DNA from: Chromatiales bacterium
GTDB taxonomy: Bacteria > Pseudomonadota > Gammaproteobacteria > Steroidobacterales > Woeseiaceae
Direction of reading: 5' to 3'
DNA: 64,000 nt
NCBI GenBank assembly: GCA_004282875.1
Contig: SHLT01000002.1
Location: 29,709-93,708, forward strand
Shown here one piece after another: positions 17,701 to 26,562 of this stretch (position 1 is its first letter; each line of letters begins with the position of its first letter). The notes below the pieces were generated by a model, which saw nothing but the letters and a program-made list of their open reading frames with translations, was not told where the DNA came from and made no database searches. Made by a program: the position numbers and the translations under genes.

Positions 17701-20700
17701 TGAACGTGATCGATCTGGCGATGCGGCGGTCCAGGACCGTCGTGCTGTCCTTGCTGGTCGTTCTGATTGGCGGCGTAATCGCCTATACCACGATCCCGAA
17801 GGAAGCCGAGCCCGACATCGAGATCCCGGTCATTTACGTCAGCGTCGAGCACGACGGTATTTCCCCGGAAGACTCGGAGCGCCTGCTCGTCCGCCCGATG
17901 GAGCAGGAACTGCGTTCCATCGAGGGCGTCAAGGAAATGACCGCCAGAGCGTATGAGGGCGGCGCGAATGTGCAGCTCGAGTTCGACGCAGGCATCGACA
18001 CCAAGCAGGCGTTGCAGGACGTGCGTGAAAAAGTCGACCTGGCGCAAGCGAAACTTCCCGGCGACACCGATGAGCCTACAGTGCATGAAGTCAAGATGTC
18101 GCGCTTCGATCCGATGCTCGTACTCAATCTCGCGGGCGACGTCCCCGAGCGCACACTCACCACGATAGCCAGGAACCTGAAGGAGAAACTGGAGGCGCTC
18201 TCCGGGGTCCTCGAGGTCAATCTCGTCGGCACTCGCGAAGAGCTCATGGAAGTGGTGGTCGATCCGCTCGCAATGGAAAGCTACGGCCTCGATCAGGCGC
18301 AGATCATCCAGTTCGTCAGTCGCAATAATCGTCTTGTTGCAGCGGGTGCTCTGCATGCCAGCGAAGGGCGATTTCCGGTCAAGGTGCCGGGTGTTTTCGA
18401 AAGTGCCGACGATGTTCTCGACATGCCGATCAAGGCCGTCGGCGAGCGCGTGGTGCATTTCAAGGACATCGCGCAGGTAAGACGCACCTACAAGGATGCC
18501 GAAAGCGTCGCCCGCCTGAACGGCAAGTCCGCGCTCGCGATAGAAGTCATCCAGCGATCGCGCGCCAACGTCATCGATACGATCGCCGAGGTCAATGCGA
18601 TCATTGACGAGGAGCGCGCCTACTGGCCTGCGGACATCGAGATCGTCGCATCGCGTGACAAGTCCAAAGATGTAAACGACATGCTGTCCGAATTGCAGAA
18701 CAACGTGATTGCCGCCGTCCTGCTCGTGTTCGTGGTGATCATCGGTATTCTCGGGATCCGCTCGGCGCTGCTGGTCGGTGTTGCGATTCCCGGCAGCTTC
18801 CTGATGGGCATTCTCCTGATCGGGTCATTCGGCGTCACGATCAACATGATGGTGCTGTTTGCGCTAATCATGGCGGTGGGCATGCTCGTGGACGGGGCCA
18901 TTGTGGTCACCGAAATGGCCGACCGCCGCATGGCTGAAGGCGACTCCCGGCACGACGCCTATTCGCGGGCAGCGGTCCGCATGTCCCTGCCGATCATTGC
19001 TTCGACCTGCACGACGCTCGCCGCATTCGTGCCACTCGCCCTGTGGCCGGGGACATCGGGCGAATTCATGAAGTACCTGCCCATAACGCTGATCGCGGTG
19101 TTGTCGGCATCGCTGTTTATGGCCCTGCTGTTCGTACCGACGCTGGGAGCAATCTTCGGGCGCACCGGTGCGAACACCGCGGAGGCCAGGCGCAATCTCG
19201 CAGCCGCAGAAACAGGCGACCTCGACGAGGTCACGGGCCTGACGGGACGCTACATCCAGTTCCTGAAAAGGACGCTGCGGCGGCCATGGCTGAATGTCGC
19301 CGCTGTGACGGGGCTTCTCATTGGCGTCTACGCAGCGTTCTTCATCTTCGGCAAAGGCGTCGAATATTTCCCCGATGTCGAGCAACCGTTCGGCATGGTA
19401 GATATTCGTGCACGTGGCGATCTCTCGACCGCTGAGCGCGACCTGCTTGTCGGCCAGGTCGAGGAACGCGTGCTCGGCATGCCGGAGATCGAGTTTCTCT
19501 ATGCCAAGACCGGCGCGAGCGACCAGGGGGCCGAGGACCAAATCGGCACGTTGACGCTCAACTACGTCGACTGGAGCAAGCGGCGGCCGGCCGACGAGAT
19601 CCTCGCCGAGATTCGCGAGCGCACCAGGGACCTGGTCGGCATTCGCATCGAGACGCGAAAGCCGGATCCCGGGCCGCCCCTCGGTAAGCCGATTCGCATC
19701 GAATTCTCGTCGCGATTTCCCGAACAGCTGGACAATGCAGTCGACCGTGTGCGTTCGCACATGGAAGCCAACGCCTCGGTCGTGAATATCGAGGACAGTC
19801 GTCCCTTGCCCGGAATCGAATGGCAGATCCAGGTCGACCGTGCAGAAGCCGCGCGCTTCGGCGCCGACATTTCGCTGGTCGGTGCCATGGTGCAGCTCGT
19901 GACAAACGGCATCAAGATTGGTGAATACCGGCCGGATGACAGCGACGATGAAATCGATATACGCGTGCGCTATCCCGCCGCCAGCCGCAGCCTTTCGCAG
20001 ATCGATGAACTCAGGATTCCGACCGAACAGGGTCTCGTCCCGATCAGTACGTTTATCGAGCGTGTGCCTGCGCAGAAAGTCAGCACGATCAAGCGCACCG
20101 ATATGCGACGCACACTGGCCATTGATGCCGACGTCGCGGCAGGGGTCCTGGTTAACGACATCGTGAGCGAACTGAAGGCCGAAGTGCCGTCGCTGGGCGT
20201 TGATCCCCGTGTCAGCTGGTCGTTCCGGGGCAGCACCGAAGACCAGCAGGAAGACATGGACTTTCTTGCGCGCGCAATGCTCATGGCCCTTGCCATCATG
20301 GCCATCATCCTCGTCACGCAGTTCAACAGCATTTACCAGGCCGGACTGATCCTGACGGCGGTTCTGTTTTCCACGGGCGGCGTCCTGCTCGGCCACCTGC
20401 TCATGGGCAAGCCGTTTGGCGTCATCATGAGCAGCGTGGGCGTCATCACTCTGGCCGGCATCGTAGTTAATAACAACATCGTCTTTATCGATACCTACAA
20501 TGTGCTTCGCAGCCGCGGCGATCAGCCATTCGACGCAATTCTCCGAACCTGCGCTATCCGTCTGCGGCCCGTGCTGCTCACAACGGTAACGACCATTGTC
20601 GGCCTGATGCCCATGGTTCTCGGCGTCAATATCAATCTGATCGATCGCGACGTATCGATCGGGGCTCCCAGCTCGCAGTGGTGGACCCAACTCGCGTCGT

Positions 20701-20843
20701 CCGTCGCGGGCGGCCTCGCCTTTGCCACGCTTCTGACCCTGCTGCTGACGCCAAGTCTGCTGATGGTCCAGGCCAACGTGATACGCCGCTGGCGAGAGCG
20801 GCGCTCGCTGCAGCCCAACCCGCCGGCATCGTCAACGACCTGA
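17700..20843 (+). CDS. RND efflux permease
   Basis: 1047 aa; repeated RND motifs (GVKEMTARAYEGGANVQLEFD, VGMLVDGAIVVTEM, ITLAGIVVNNNIVFIDT); ATG overlaps the adaptor stop. Confidence 0.95.
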   Translation: MNVIDLAMRRSRTVVLSLLVVLIGGVIAYTTIPKEAEPDIEIPVIYVSVEHDGISPEDSERLLVRPMEQELRSIEGVKEMTARAYEGGANVQLEFDAGIDTKQALQDVREKVDLAQAKLPGDTDEPTVHEVKMSRFDPMLVLNLAGDVPERTLTTIARNLKEKLEALSGVLEVNLVGTREELMEVVVDPLAMESYGLDQAQIIQFVSRNNRLVAAGALHASEGRFPVKVPGVFESADDVLDMPIKAVGERVVHFKDIAQVRRTYKDAESVARLNGKSALAIEVIQRSRANVIDTIAEVNAIIDEERAYWPADIEIVASRDKSKDVNDMLSELQNNVIAAVLLVFVVIIGILGIRSALLVGVAIPGSFLMGILLIGSFGVTINMMVLFALIMAVGMLVDGAIVVTEMADRRMAEGDSRHDAYSRAAVRMSLPIIASTCTTLAAFVPLALWPGTSGEFMKYLPITLIAVLSASLFMALLFVPTLGAIFGRTGANTAEARRNLAAAETGDLDEVTGLTGRYIQFLKRTLRRPWLNVAAVTGLLIGVYAAFFIFGKGVEYFPDVEQPFGMVDIRARGDLSTAERDLLVGQVEERVLGMPEIEFLYAKTGASDQGAEDQIGTLTLNYVDWSKRRPADEILAEIRERTRDLVGIRIETRKPDPGPPLGKPIRIEFSSRFPEQLDNAVDRVRSHMEANASVVNIEDSRPLPGIEWQIQVDRAEAARFGADISLVGAMVQLVTNGIKIGEYRPDDSDDEIDIRVRYPAASRSLSQIDELRIPTEQGLVPISTFIERVPAQKVSTIKRTDMRRTLAIDADVAAGVLVNDIVSELKAEVPSLGVDPRVSWSFRGSTEDQQEDMDFLARAMLMALAIMAIILVTQFNSIYQAGLILTAVLFSTGGVLLGHLLMGKPFGVIMSSVGVITLAGIVVNNNIVFIDTYNVLRSRGDQPFDAILRTCAIRLRPVLLTTVTTIVGLMPMVLGVNINLIDRDVSIGAPSSQWWTQLASSVAGGLAFATLLTLLLTPSLLMVQANVIRRWRERRSLQPNPPASSTT

Positions 20844-21016
20844 GCGCCGCTGCGGGTGAAACTAAACGGCAAATAATCAATCCAAATTGCTGTCTCGTGC
20901 ATCTAAGAGTCAAGAAGAGGCGATTTTGCGACTTCGACGAGCGTAACTCTTTGATTTTTCAATGGGTGCCTTCACTCCAGCAAAACTGTGAAGTCCCGGG
21001 TTGCGTTATACCGAAC

Positions 21017-21042
21017 TAGTGTTATACTTCACTACAACACTA
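21017..21042. promoter_or_regulatory. palindromic operator overlapping a putative promoter -10
   Basis: TAGTGTT (21017-21023)/AACACTA (21036-21042); TTGCGT-N16-TATACT places the -10 (21023-21028) within the palindrome. Confidence 0.45.
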
Positions 21043-21062
21043 TATAAGACGGTCTGGGGATC

Positions 21063-22142
21063 ATGAAAGCCACGACATCGATCATCGCGACACTGACACT
21101 CGCTGCATCTGCCGCCCTGCTGGCCGCTTGCGGCTCGGGCGAGGCCAGTGTGACGGACGCAGAAACCATTCAGGCGGCAACCCCGGTACCGGTCGAGGTC
21201 GCGCAGCCGTATCGCACCGACATCTTTGCCAAGTACGCCGCTACCGCGACCATTGCCTCCGATGCCGATGCGCCGGTCGTCGCCCGCGTGCCGGGCGAGG
21301 TTGTCGAGCTCCTGGTCGAGGAAGGTGATCTCGTCGTTGCGGGCCAGGTACTGGCGCGCCTTGACGGCGAACGTTTGCGGCTCGAAATGCTCGCGGCCAA
21401 GGCCAACCTGGACCGCGCGCGTACAGAATACGAGCGGAACATCGATCTGAACGAACGTGGCCTGATCAGTGCGACGATGTTCGACAGCCTGCAGTACGAC
21501 CTGGAAGCACTCGAGGCGCTGTACGAACTCAAGAAGCTGACGTACGACTACTCGAAGATCCGCGCACCGATTAACGGCATCGTTGCCGCGCGTGAAATCA
21601 AGCCCGGACAGAACCTCAACATTAACGACGTTGCCTTTCGTATCACCGATACCAAGGAGCTGCTGGCCTACCTGCAGATTCCGCAGTCCGAACTTTCGAA
21701 GTTTGCCGTTGGCCACACGGCCGACATCGAGGTTGCATCGATGCCTGGCATGCTTTTCCCGGCGACGATCGAGCGCATCAGCCCGACGATTGATACGCGT
21801 AACGGAACCTTCCGTGCGACGGCTATTATCGACAACGCTGGCGGGGAGTTGGCTCCCGGTATGTTCGCGCGCTTCACGATTTCCTATGAGCAGCACAAGA
21901 ACGCGCTTGTAATACCGGCCGCAGCACTGCTTGCCGAGGACGAAGAAAACACGGTGTATGTCGTGAGTGATGGTAAAGTCACGCGGCGTGCGATCCAGGT
22001 CGGCATCGAGGCTGACGGCAATGTCGAAATTCTCGACGGTTTGAGCGAGGACGAAGTCATCGTCGTTGTTGGTCACTCGGGCTTGCGCACCGGCAGCAAG
22101 GTTCTCGCAAGCAACAAAACCCAGGACCGTTACACGGGCTGA
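21063..22142 (+). CDS. RND efflux periplasmic adaptor subunit (lipoprotein)
   Basis: Lipobox-like LLAACGSG; GEVVELLVEEGDLVVAGQVLARLDGERLRLE...YDYSKIRAPINGIV. Confidence 0.92.
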   Translation: MKATTSIIATLTLAASAALLAACGSGEASVTDAETIQAATPVPVEVAQPYRTDIFAKYAATATIASDADAPVVARVPGEVVELLVEEGDLVVAGQVLARLDGERLRLEMLAAKANLDRARTEYERNIDLNERGLISATMFDSLQYDLEALEALYELKKLTYDYSKIRAPINGIVAAREIKPGQNLNINDVAFRITDTKELLAYLQIPQSELSKFAVGHTADIEVASMPGMLFPATIERISPTIDTRNGTFRATAIIDNAGGELAPGMFARFTISYEQHKNALVIPAAALLAEDEENTVYVVSDGKVTRRAIQVGIEADGNVEILDGLSEDEVIVVVGHSGLRTGSKVLASNKTQDRYTG

Positions 22143-22196
22143 CGCGCACCGCGCTCACAGCGCCGCTCGTCTGGCGCAATGCATAAGGGAGGATTC

Positions 22197-23315
22197 ATGA
22201 GGCTGCATCGCACTAGCTTGGCGGCGTTTGCGTGTGTCTTGCTGCTGAGCGCTTGCCAGCAAGGCAACGAAGAAGAAAAAACCGAAGAGGAAGAAACTCC
22301 GCCAATTCCTGTTGAAACAAGCAATCCTGTGCGCGGCGACGTGCTTGCTATCTATTCCGGCACGGCACCGATCGAAGCATTTGCCGAAGCCGATGTCATT
22401 GCCAAAGTCGAAGGTGAGGTTCGCGAAGTTCTCGTCGAGGAGGGAGACGATGTCAGCTCAGGCCAGGTCATTGCCCGACTCGACGGCGACCGCCTGCGTC
22501 TCGAACTTAGCGAGTCAGGCGCGCGCTTGCGCAAGATGGAGCGCGATTATGAGCGCAACAAGGACCTGCGCGGCAAGGGCCTGTTGTCCGAGGGCGACTT
22601 CGAGAAACTCCAATACGATCTTGAAGCCCTGAAGGCATCTTATAACCTGGCCAGCCTGGAACTGGACTACACGCAGATTCGCGCACCGATTGACGGCGTT
22701 ATCTCGGAACGGTACATCAAGCTGGGCAATACCATCAGCGTTGGTGATCCGGTCTACCGCGTGACCAATTTCGACCCCCTGGTTGCCTATCTGCACGTAC
22801 CTGAGCGCGAGTATCGGCGAATCGAACCGGGCCAGCCCGTCGGTCTCGACGTCGATGCGCTGGACGGTCCGCCCATTATCGCCGCGGTGACTCGCGTGAG
22901 CCCCGTGGTCGACCCGGCCACGGGCACCTTCAAGATTACGATCGAGATTAGCGACGAGCAGCGCCGCATCAAGCCCGGCATGTTTGCCCGCATTGGCGTC
23001 GTCTACGACACACACGTCAATGCATTGCAGGTGCCGCGCAGTGCGCTGGTTGAGGATCTCGGTGAAACCAGCGTATTCATCGTCGAAGACAATGTTGCTG
23101 TCCGTCGCGCCGTGGAAATCGGCATCAGCGATCGGGGCATGGTCGAAATCACCAGCGGCCTGAACGACGATGACGAAGTCATCACCGTAGGCCAGGTGGG
23201 CCTCCAGCCGGATTCGCGCGTAGAGGTCATCAATGATGCCGAGACCAGCGTCGCAGACGCTAAGCCGGCCGCAGGCGATACAGCAGAGGAAGGCAGCAAT
23301 GCGACGACTGATTGA
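22197..23315 (+). CDS. RND efflux periplasmic adaptor subunit (lipoprotein)
   Basis: Lipobox-like LLSACQQG; GEVREVLVEEGDDVSSGQVIARLDGDRLRLE...LDYTQIRAPIDGVI; RBS AGGGAGG. Confidence 0.92.
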   Translation: MRLHRTSLAAFACVLLLSACQQGNEEEKTEEEETPPIPVETSNPVRGDVLAIYSGTAPIEAFAEADVIAKVEGEVREVLVEEGDDVSSGQVIARLDGDRLRLELSESGARLRKMERDYERNKDLRGKGLLSEGDFEKLQYDLEALKASYNLASLELDYTQIRAPIDGVISERYIKLGNTISVGDPVYRVTNFDPLVAYLHVPEREYRRIEPGQPVGLDVDALDGPPIIAAVTRVSPVVDPATGTFKITIEISDEQRRIKPGMFARIGVVYDTHVNALQVPRSALVEDLGETSVFIVEDNVAVRRAVEIGISDRGMVEITSGLNDDDEVITVGQVGLQPDSRVEVINDAETSVADAKPAAGDTAEEGSNATTD

Positions 23316-26300
23316 AATCGCCACGCATCGCCGCGTCACCATCATGATGTTCACGGTGGCGATCGCGTTGTTCGGGTCCGTGTCTCTGTCGCGGCTCGAC
23401 CTGAACCTCCTCCCCGATATCTCCTACCCGACCCTGACGATACGCACCGAGTTGACCGGCGCAGCCCCGGTCGAGGTAGAGAACCTGCTGACGAAGCCCA
23501 TCGAGGAATCTGTGGGCGTTATTCGCAATGTGCGCCTGGTACGCTCCGTATCGCGATCGGGGCAGTCCGACGTCACCCTTGAGTTCCTGTGGGGCACCGA
23601 CATGGACGTTGCCGCGGTCGAGGTTCGCGAGAAGCTGGACATCCTGCTACTCCCGTTGGAGGCGGCGCGTCCCCTGCTGCTGCGCTTCGATCCCTCGAGT
23701 GAACCGATGATGCGTCTTGCGCTTCGCTATGACGAGGGCTCACTTTCGATTGCCGAACTCAAGGCGCTCCGCCGCCTGGCCGAGGACCGGATCAAGAACA
23801 CGCTGGAAGCTGTTGAAGGCACCGCGGCGGTCAAGGTAAGCGGCGGGCTCGAGGACGAAATCCAGGTTCGCGTCGACCAGCAGCGCTTGTCGCAGCTCGG
23901 TATCAGTATTGAGGAAATCGCCAGCCGCATCCGGGCCGAAAACGTCAACCTGTCCGGAGGCCGCCTGGAAGAAGGCGACCAGCGCTTCCTCGTGCGCACG
24001 CTGAACGAGTTTCAATCGGTCGATGAATTCCGCGATGCGATCGTTGCCTACGTATCCGACCAACCTGTGTACCTGCGCGACGTCGCAACCGTCGAGCGCG
24101 GTTACAAGGAACGCGAGGCAATAACGCGCGTTGACGGGCTTGAGTCGGTCGAGCTGGCCGTTTACAAGGAAGGCGATGCCAATACCGTGCAAGTTGCCGA
24201 TCGTATGCAGCGAAGGCTCCAGTCCTTACGCGACGAACTTGCCGGCGACAAGATTGAACTGACGACGATCTACGACCAGTCACGCTTCATTTCGTCGGCA
24301 GTCGATGACGTCAAGGCAGCTGCCGTGATCGGCGGCCTGATCGCTGTCATCGTGCTGTTCGGGTTCCTGCAGGACGCGCGCGCGACGACGATCGTGGGTG
24401 TCGCCATTCCCGTTTCCGTCATCGGTACGTTCCTGCTCATGTACCTCAACGGTGTGTCGCTGAATATCATGTCGCTGGGCGGCATTGCGCTGGCGGTCGG
24501 CATGCTCGTCGATAACTCAATCGTCGTACTCGAGAACATCGTGCGCAAGAAAGAACAGGGCCAGGGTGTCGCGGAAGCGGCAACGAACGGGACGGCCGAG
24601 GTCGCCTCGGCTGTATTCGCGGCAACCCTGACGACAATCGCAGTGTTCTTCCCGATGGTGTTCATATCCGGCATCGCCGGCCAGCTGTTCGGGGATCAGG
24701 CGTTAACCGTGACCTTCGCACTCGTGTTCTCGCTTATCGTTGCACTTACCCTTATTCCGATGCTGTCGGCCCTGAGCATGGGCAGTCGCTACGGCTACGA
24801 GAACGTTCAGCCGAGCGAGGGATGGCAGCCAAAGAACGGGTTCCTGCGGGTCATCAAACGCATTCTCGGTTTCATCGGCTGGCTGTTTAACACCATCGTC
24901 GTTTGGACCATACGCATCTTCCGTTTCCTGTTCCGCTGGACGGGCAAAGCACTGCGTGTTTTGCTCACGCCCGTCACCTGGATCTTCCAGTCGCTGTACC
25001 GGGCCGCCGCAGCTGTCTACCCATCGATGTTGCGCTGGTCGCTCAGCCATCGCGGTACAGTAATTGTCACGGCTGTCGCGATCTTTATCGCAACCATGTC
25101 CCTGGTTCCAAGGCTGGGCACCGAGTTGATTCCGCAACTCTCCCAGGGAGAATTCAATGTTGACCTGCGCTTGCCACCGGGCGCGCCGCTCGAAGAAACC
25201 GATCGTGCAATCCAGGCGGCACAAAGCGCGACCGACAGTATCGACTCGATCGTGCTCAACTACTCGGTTGCCGGAACCGGCAACCGCCTGGATGCCAATC
25301 CGGTTGATGCCGGAGACAATACGGGAACACTGAGTGTGTCGCTGGCGCCGGGCTCCGGCCGTGCCGAGGAGGAAGCGGCGATGGACGCGATGCGCACGGA
25401 GCTATCGCGCCTGCCTGGCGTTCAATACGAATTCTCGCGGCCGTCGCTGATGTCCTTCGCCAGCCCCATGTCGGTCGAGATCTCGGGATACGACCTCGAG
25501 CAAATATCCCGCGCGGCGCGCGATATCGAAGCAGCGCTGGCCGCCTCCGATCGCTTCGCCGATATCCGCTCTACCGTTGAGCGCGGTATTCCTGAAATCC
25601 AGATAATTTTCGATCAGGAGCGCGCCGCCAAACTGGGGCTCGCTGTCAGGAGCATAGCCGACCGCGTCGTCGCCAACGTTCGCGGCGAACTGGCCACCCG
25701 GTATACGTGGCGGGACAAGAAGATCGACGTGCTCGTGCGCAGCGTCGACACGCGCGAGTCGAGCGTCGCTGAAATTCGATCGCTGATCGTGAACCCCGCA
25801 TCGGACCGCCCGGTCACCCTGGATGCCGTCGCCGAGGTCGTGATTTCGGAAGGCCCGGCGGAGATTCGCCGTGTGGCACAGCAGAGAGTCGCGATCATTG
25901 AAACGAACATTGCCTACGGCGATCTCGGCGCCGCTGCCCTGGAAGCACAGTCAATTCTTGCCGGCGTGCCGTTGCCAGCGGGCGTCACCGCGCTCGTGTC
26001 AGGCCAGAGCGAAGAAATGACGGAGTCTTTTCAGTCGATGCAATTCGCCCTGGCACTGGCTGTGTTCCTGGTCTACCTGGTCATGGCGTCCCAGTTTGAG
26101 TCGCTCATACACCCGTTCGTCATTCTGTTCACGATTCCGCTGGCGCTCGTTGGTGCCGTTCTCGCATTGTTCGTCACCGGTACGACCATCAACATCGTGG
26201 CACTCATCGGCGTCATCATGCTCGCCGGTATTGTGGTCAACAATGCGATCGTTCTGGTCGACCTGGTCAATCAGCTGCGCGCCCAGGGCGCGGCGAAAAT

Positions 26301-26562
26301 CGACGCCATCATGGAGGCGGGCTCGGCCAGGCTGCGTCCGATCCTGATGACATCCCTGACCACGGCGCTGGGGCTCATGCCCATGGCAATCGGCTTTGGC
26401 GAGGGCTCGGAGGTCAGGTCGCCGATGGCGATTACCGTCATTGGCGGGTTGCTGGTATCGACCCTCCTGACGCTGGTCGTGATCCCGGTTGTCTACTCAT
26501 TGCTCGACCGCAAACGTGAACCGCTTGCCGGTTCCATGGTCGCCGAGGAGTCGCGCGTATGA
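23299..26562 (+). CDS. RND efflux permease
   Basis: About 1087 aa from ATG 23299; NLLPDISYPTLTI, VGMLVDNSIVVLENI, IMLAGIVVNNAIVLVD. Confidence 0.95.
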   Translation: MRRLIEIATHRRVTIMMFTVAIALFGSVSLSRLDLNLLPDISYPTLTIRTELTGAAPVEVENLLTKPIEESVGVIRNVRLVRSVSRSGQSDVTLEFLWGTDMDVAAVEVREKLDILLLPLEAARPLLLRFDPSSEPMMRLALRYDEGSLSIAELKALRRLAEDRIKNTLEAVEGTAAVKVSGGLEDEIQVRVDQQRLSQLGISIEEIASRIRAENVNLSGGRLEEGDQRFLVRTLNEFQSVDEFRDAIVAYVSDQPVYLRDVATVERGYKEREAITRVDGLESVELAVYKEGDANTVQVADRMQRRLQSLRDELAGDKIELTTIYDQSRFISSAVDDVKAAAVIGGLIAVIVLFGFLQDARATTIVGVAIPVSVIGTFLLMYLNGVSLNIMSLGGIALAVGMLVDNSIVVLENIVRKKEQGQGVAEAATNGTAEVASAVFAATLTTIAVFFPMVFISGIAGQLFGDQALTVTFALVFSLIVALTLIPMLSALSMGSRYGYENVQPSEGWQPKNGFLRVIKRILGFIGWLFNTIVVWTIRIFRFLFRWTGKALRVLLTPVTWIFQSLYRAAAAVYPSMLRWSLSHRGTVIVTAVAIFIATMSLVPRLGTELIPQLSQGEFNVDLRLPPGAPLEETDRAIQAAQSATDSIDSIVLNYSVAGTGNRLDANPVDAGDNTGTLSVSLAPGSGRAEEEAAMDAMRTELSRLPGVQYEFSRPSLMSFASPMSVEISGYDLEQISRAARDIEAALAASDRFADIRSTVERGIPEIQIIFDQERAAKLGLAVRSIADRVVANVRGELATRYTWRDKKIDVLVRSVDTRESSVAEIRSLIVNPASDRPVTLDAVAEVVISEGPAEIRRVAQQRVAIIETNIAYGDLGAAALEAQSILAGVPLPAGVTALVSGQSEEMTESFQSMQFALALAVFLVYLVMASQFESLIHPFVILFTIPLALVGAVLALFVTGTTINIVALIGVIMLAGIVVNNAIVLVDLVNQLRAQGAAKIDAIMEAGSARLRPILMTSLTTALGLMPMAIGFGEGSEVRSPMAITVIGGLLVSTLLTLVVIPVVYSLLDRKREPLAGSMVAEESRV

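Noticed and set aside
18864-20690. 608-aa minus-strand ORF opposite the RND permease
   Set aside because: Antisense shadow ORF from high GC3 codon usage; the plus-strand RND protein has unmistakable family motifs and the shadow has none.
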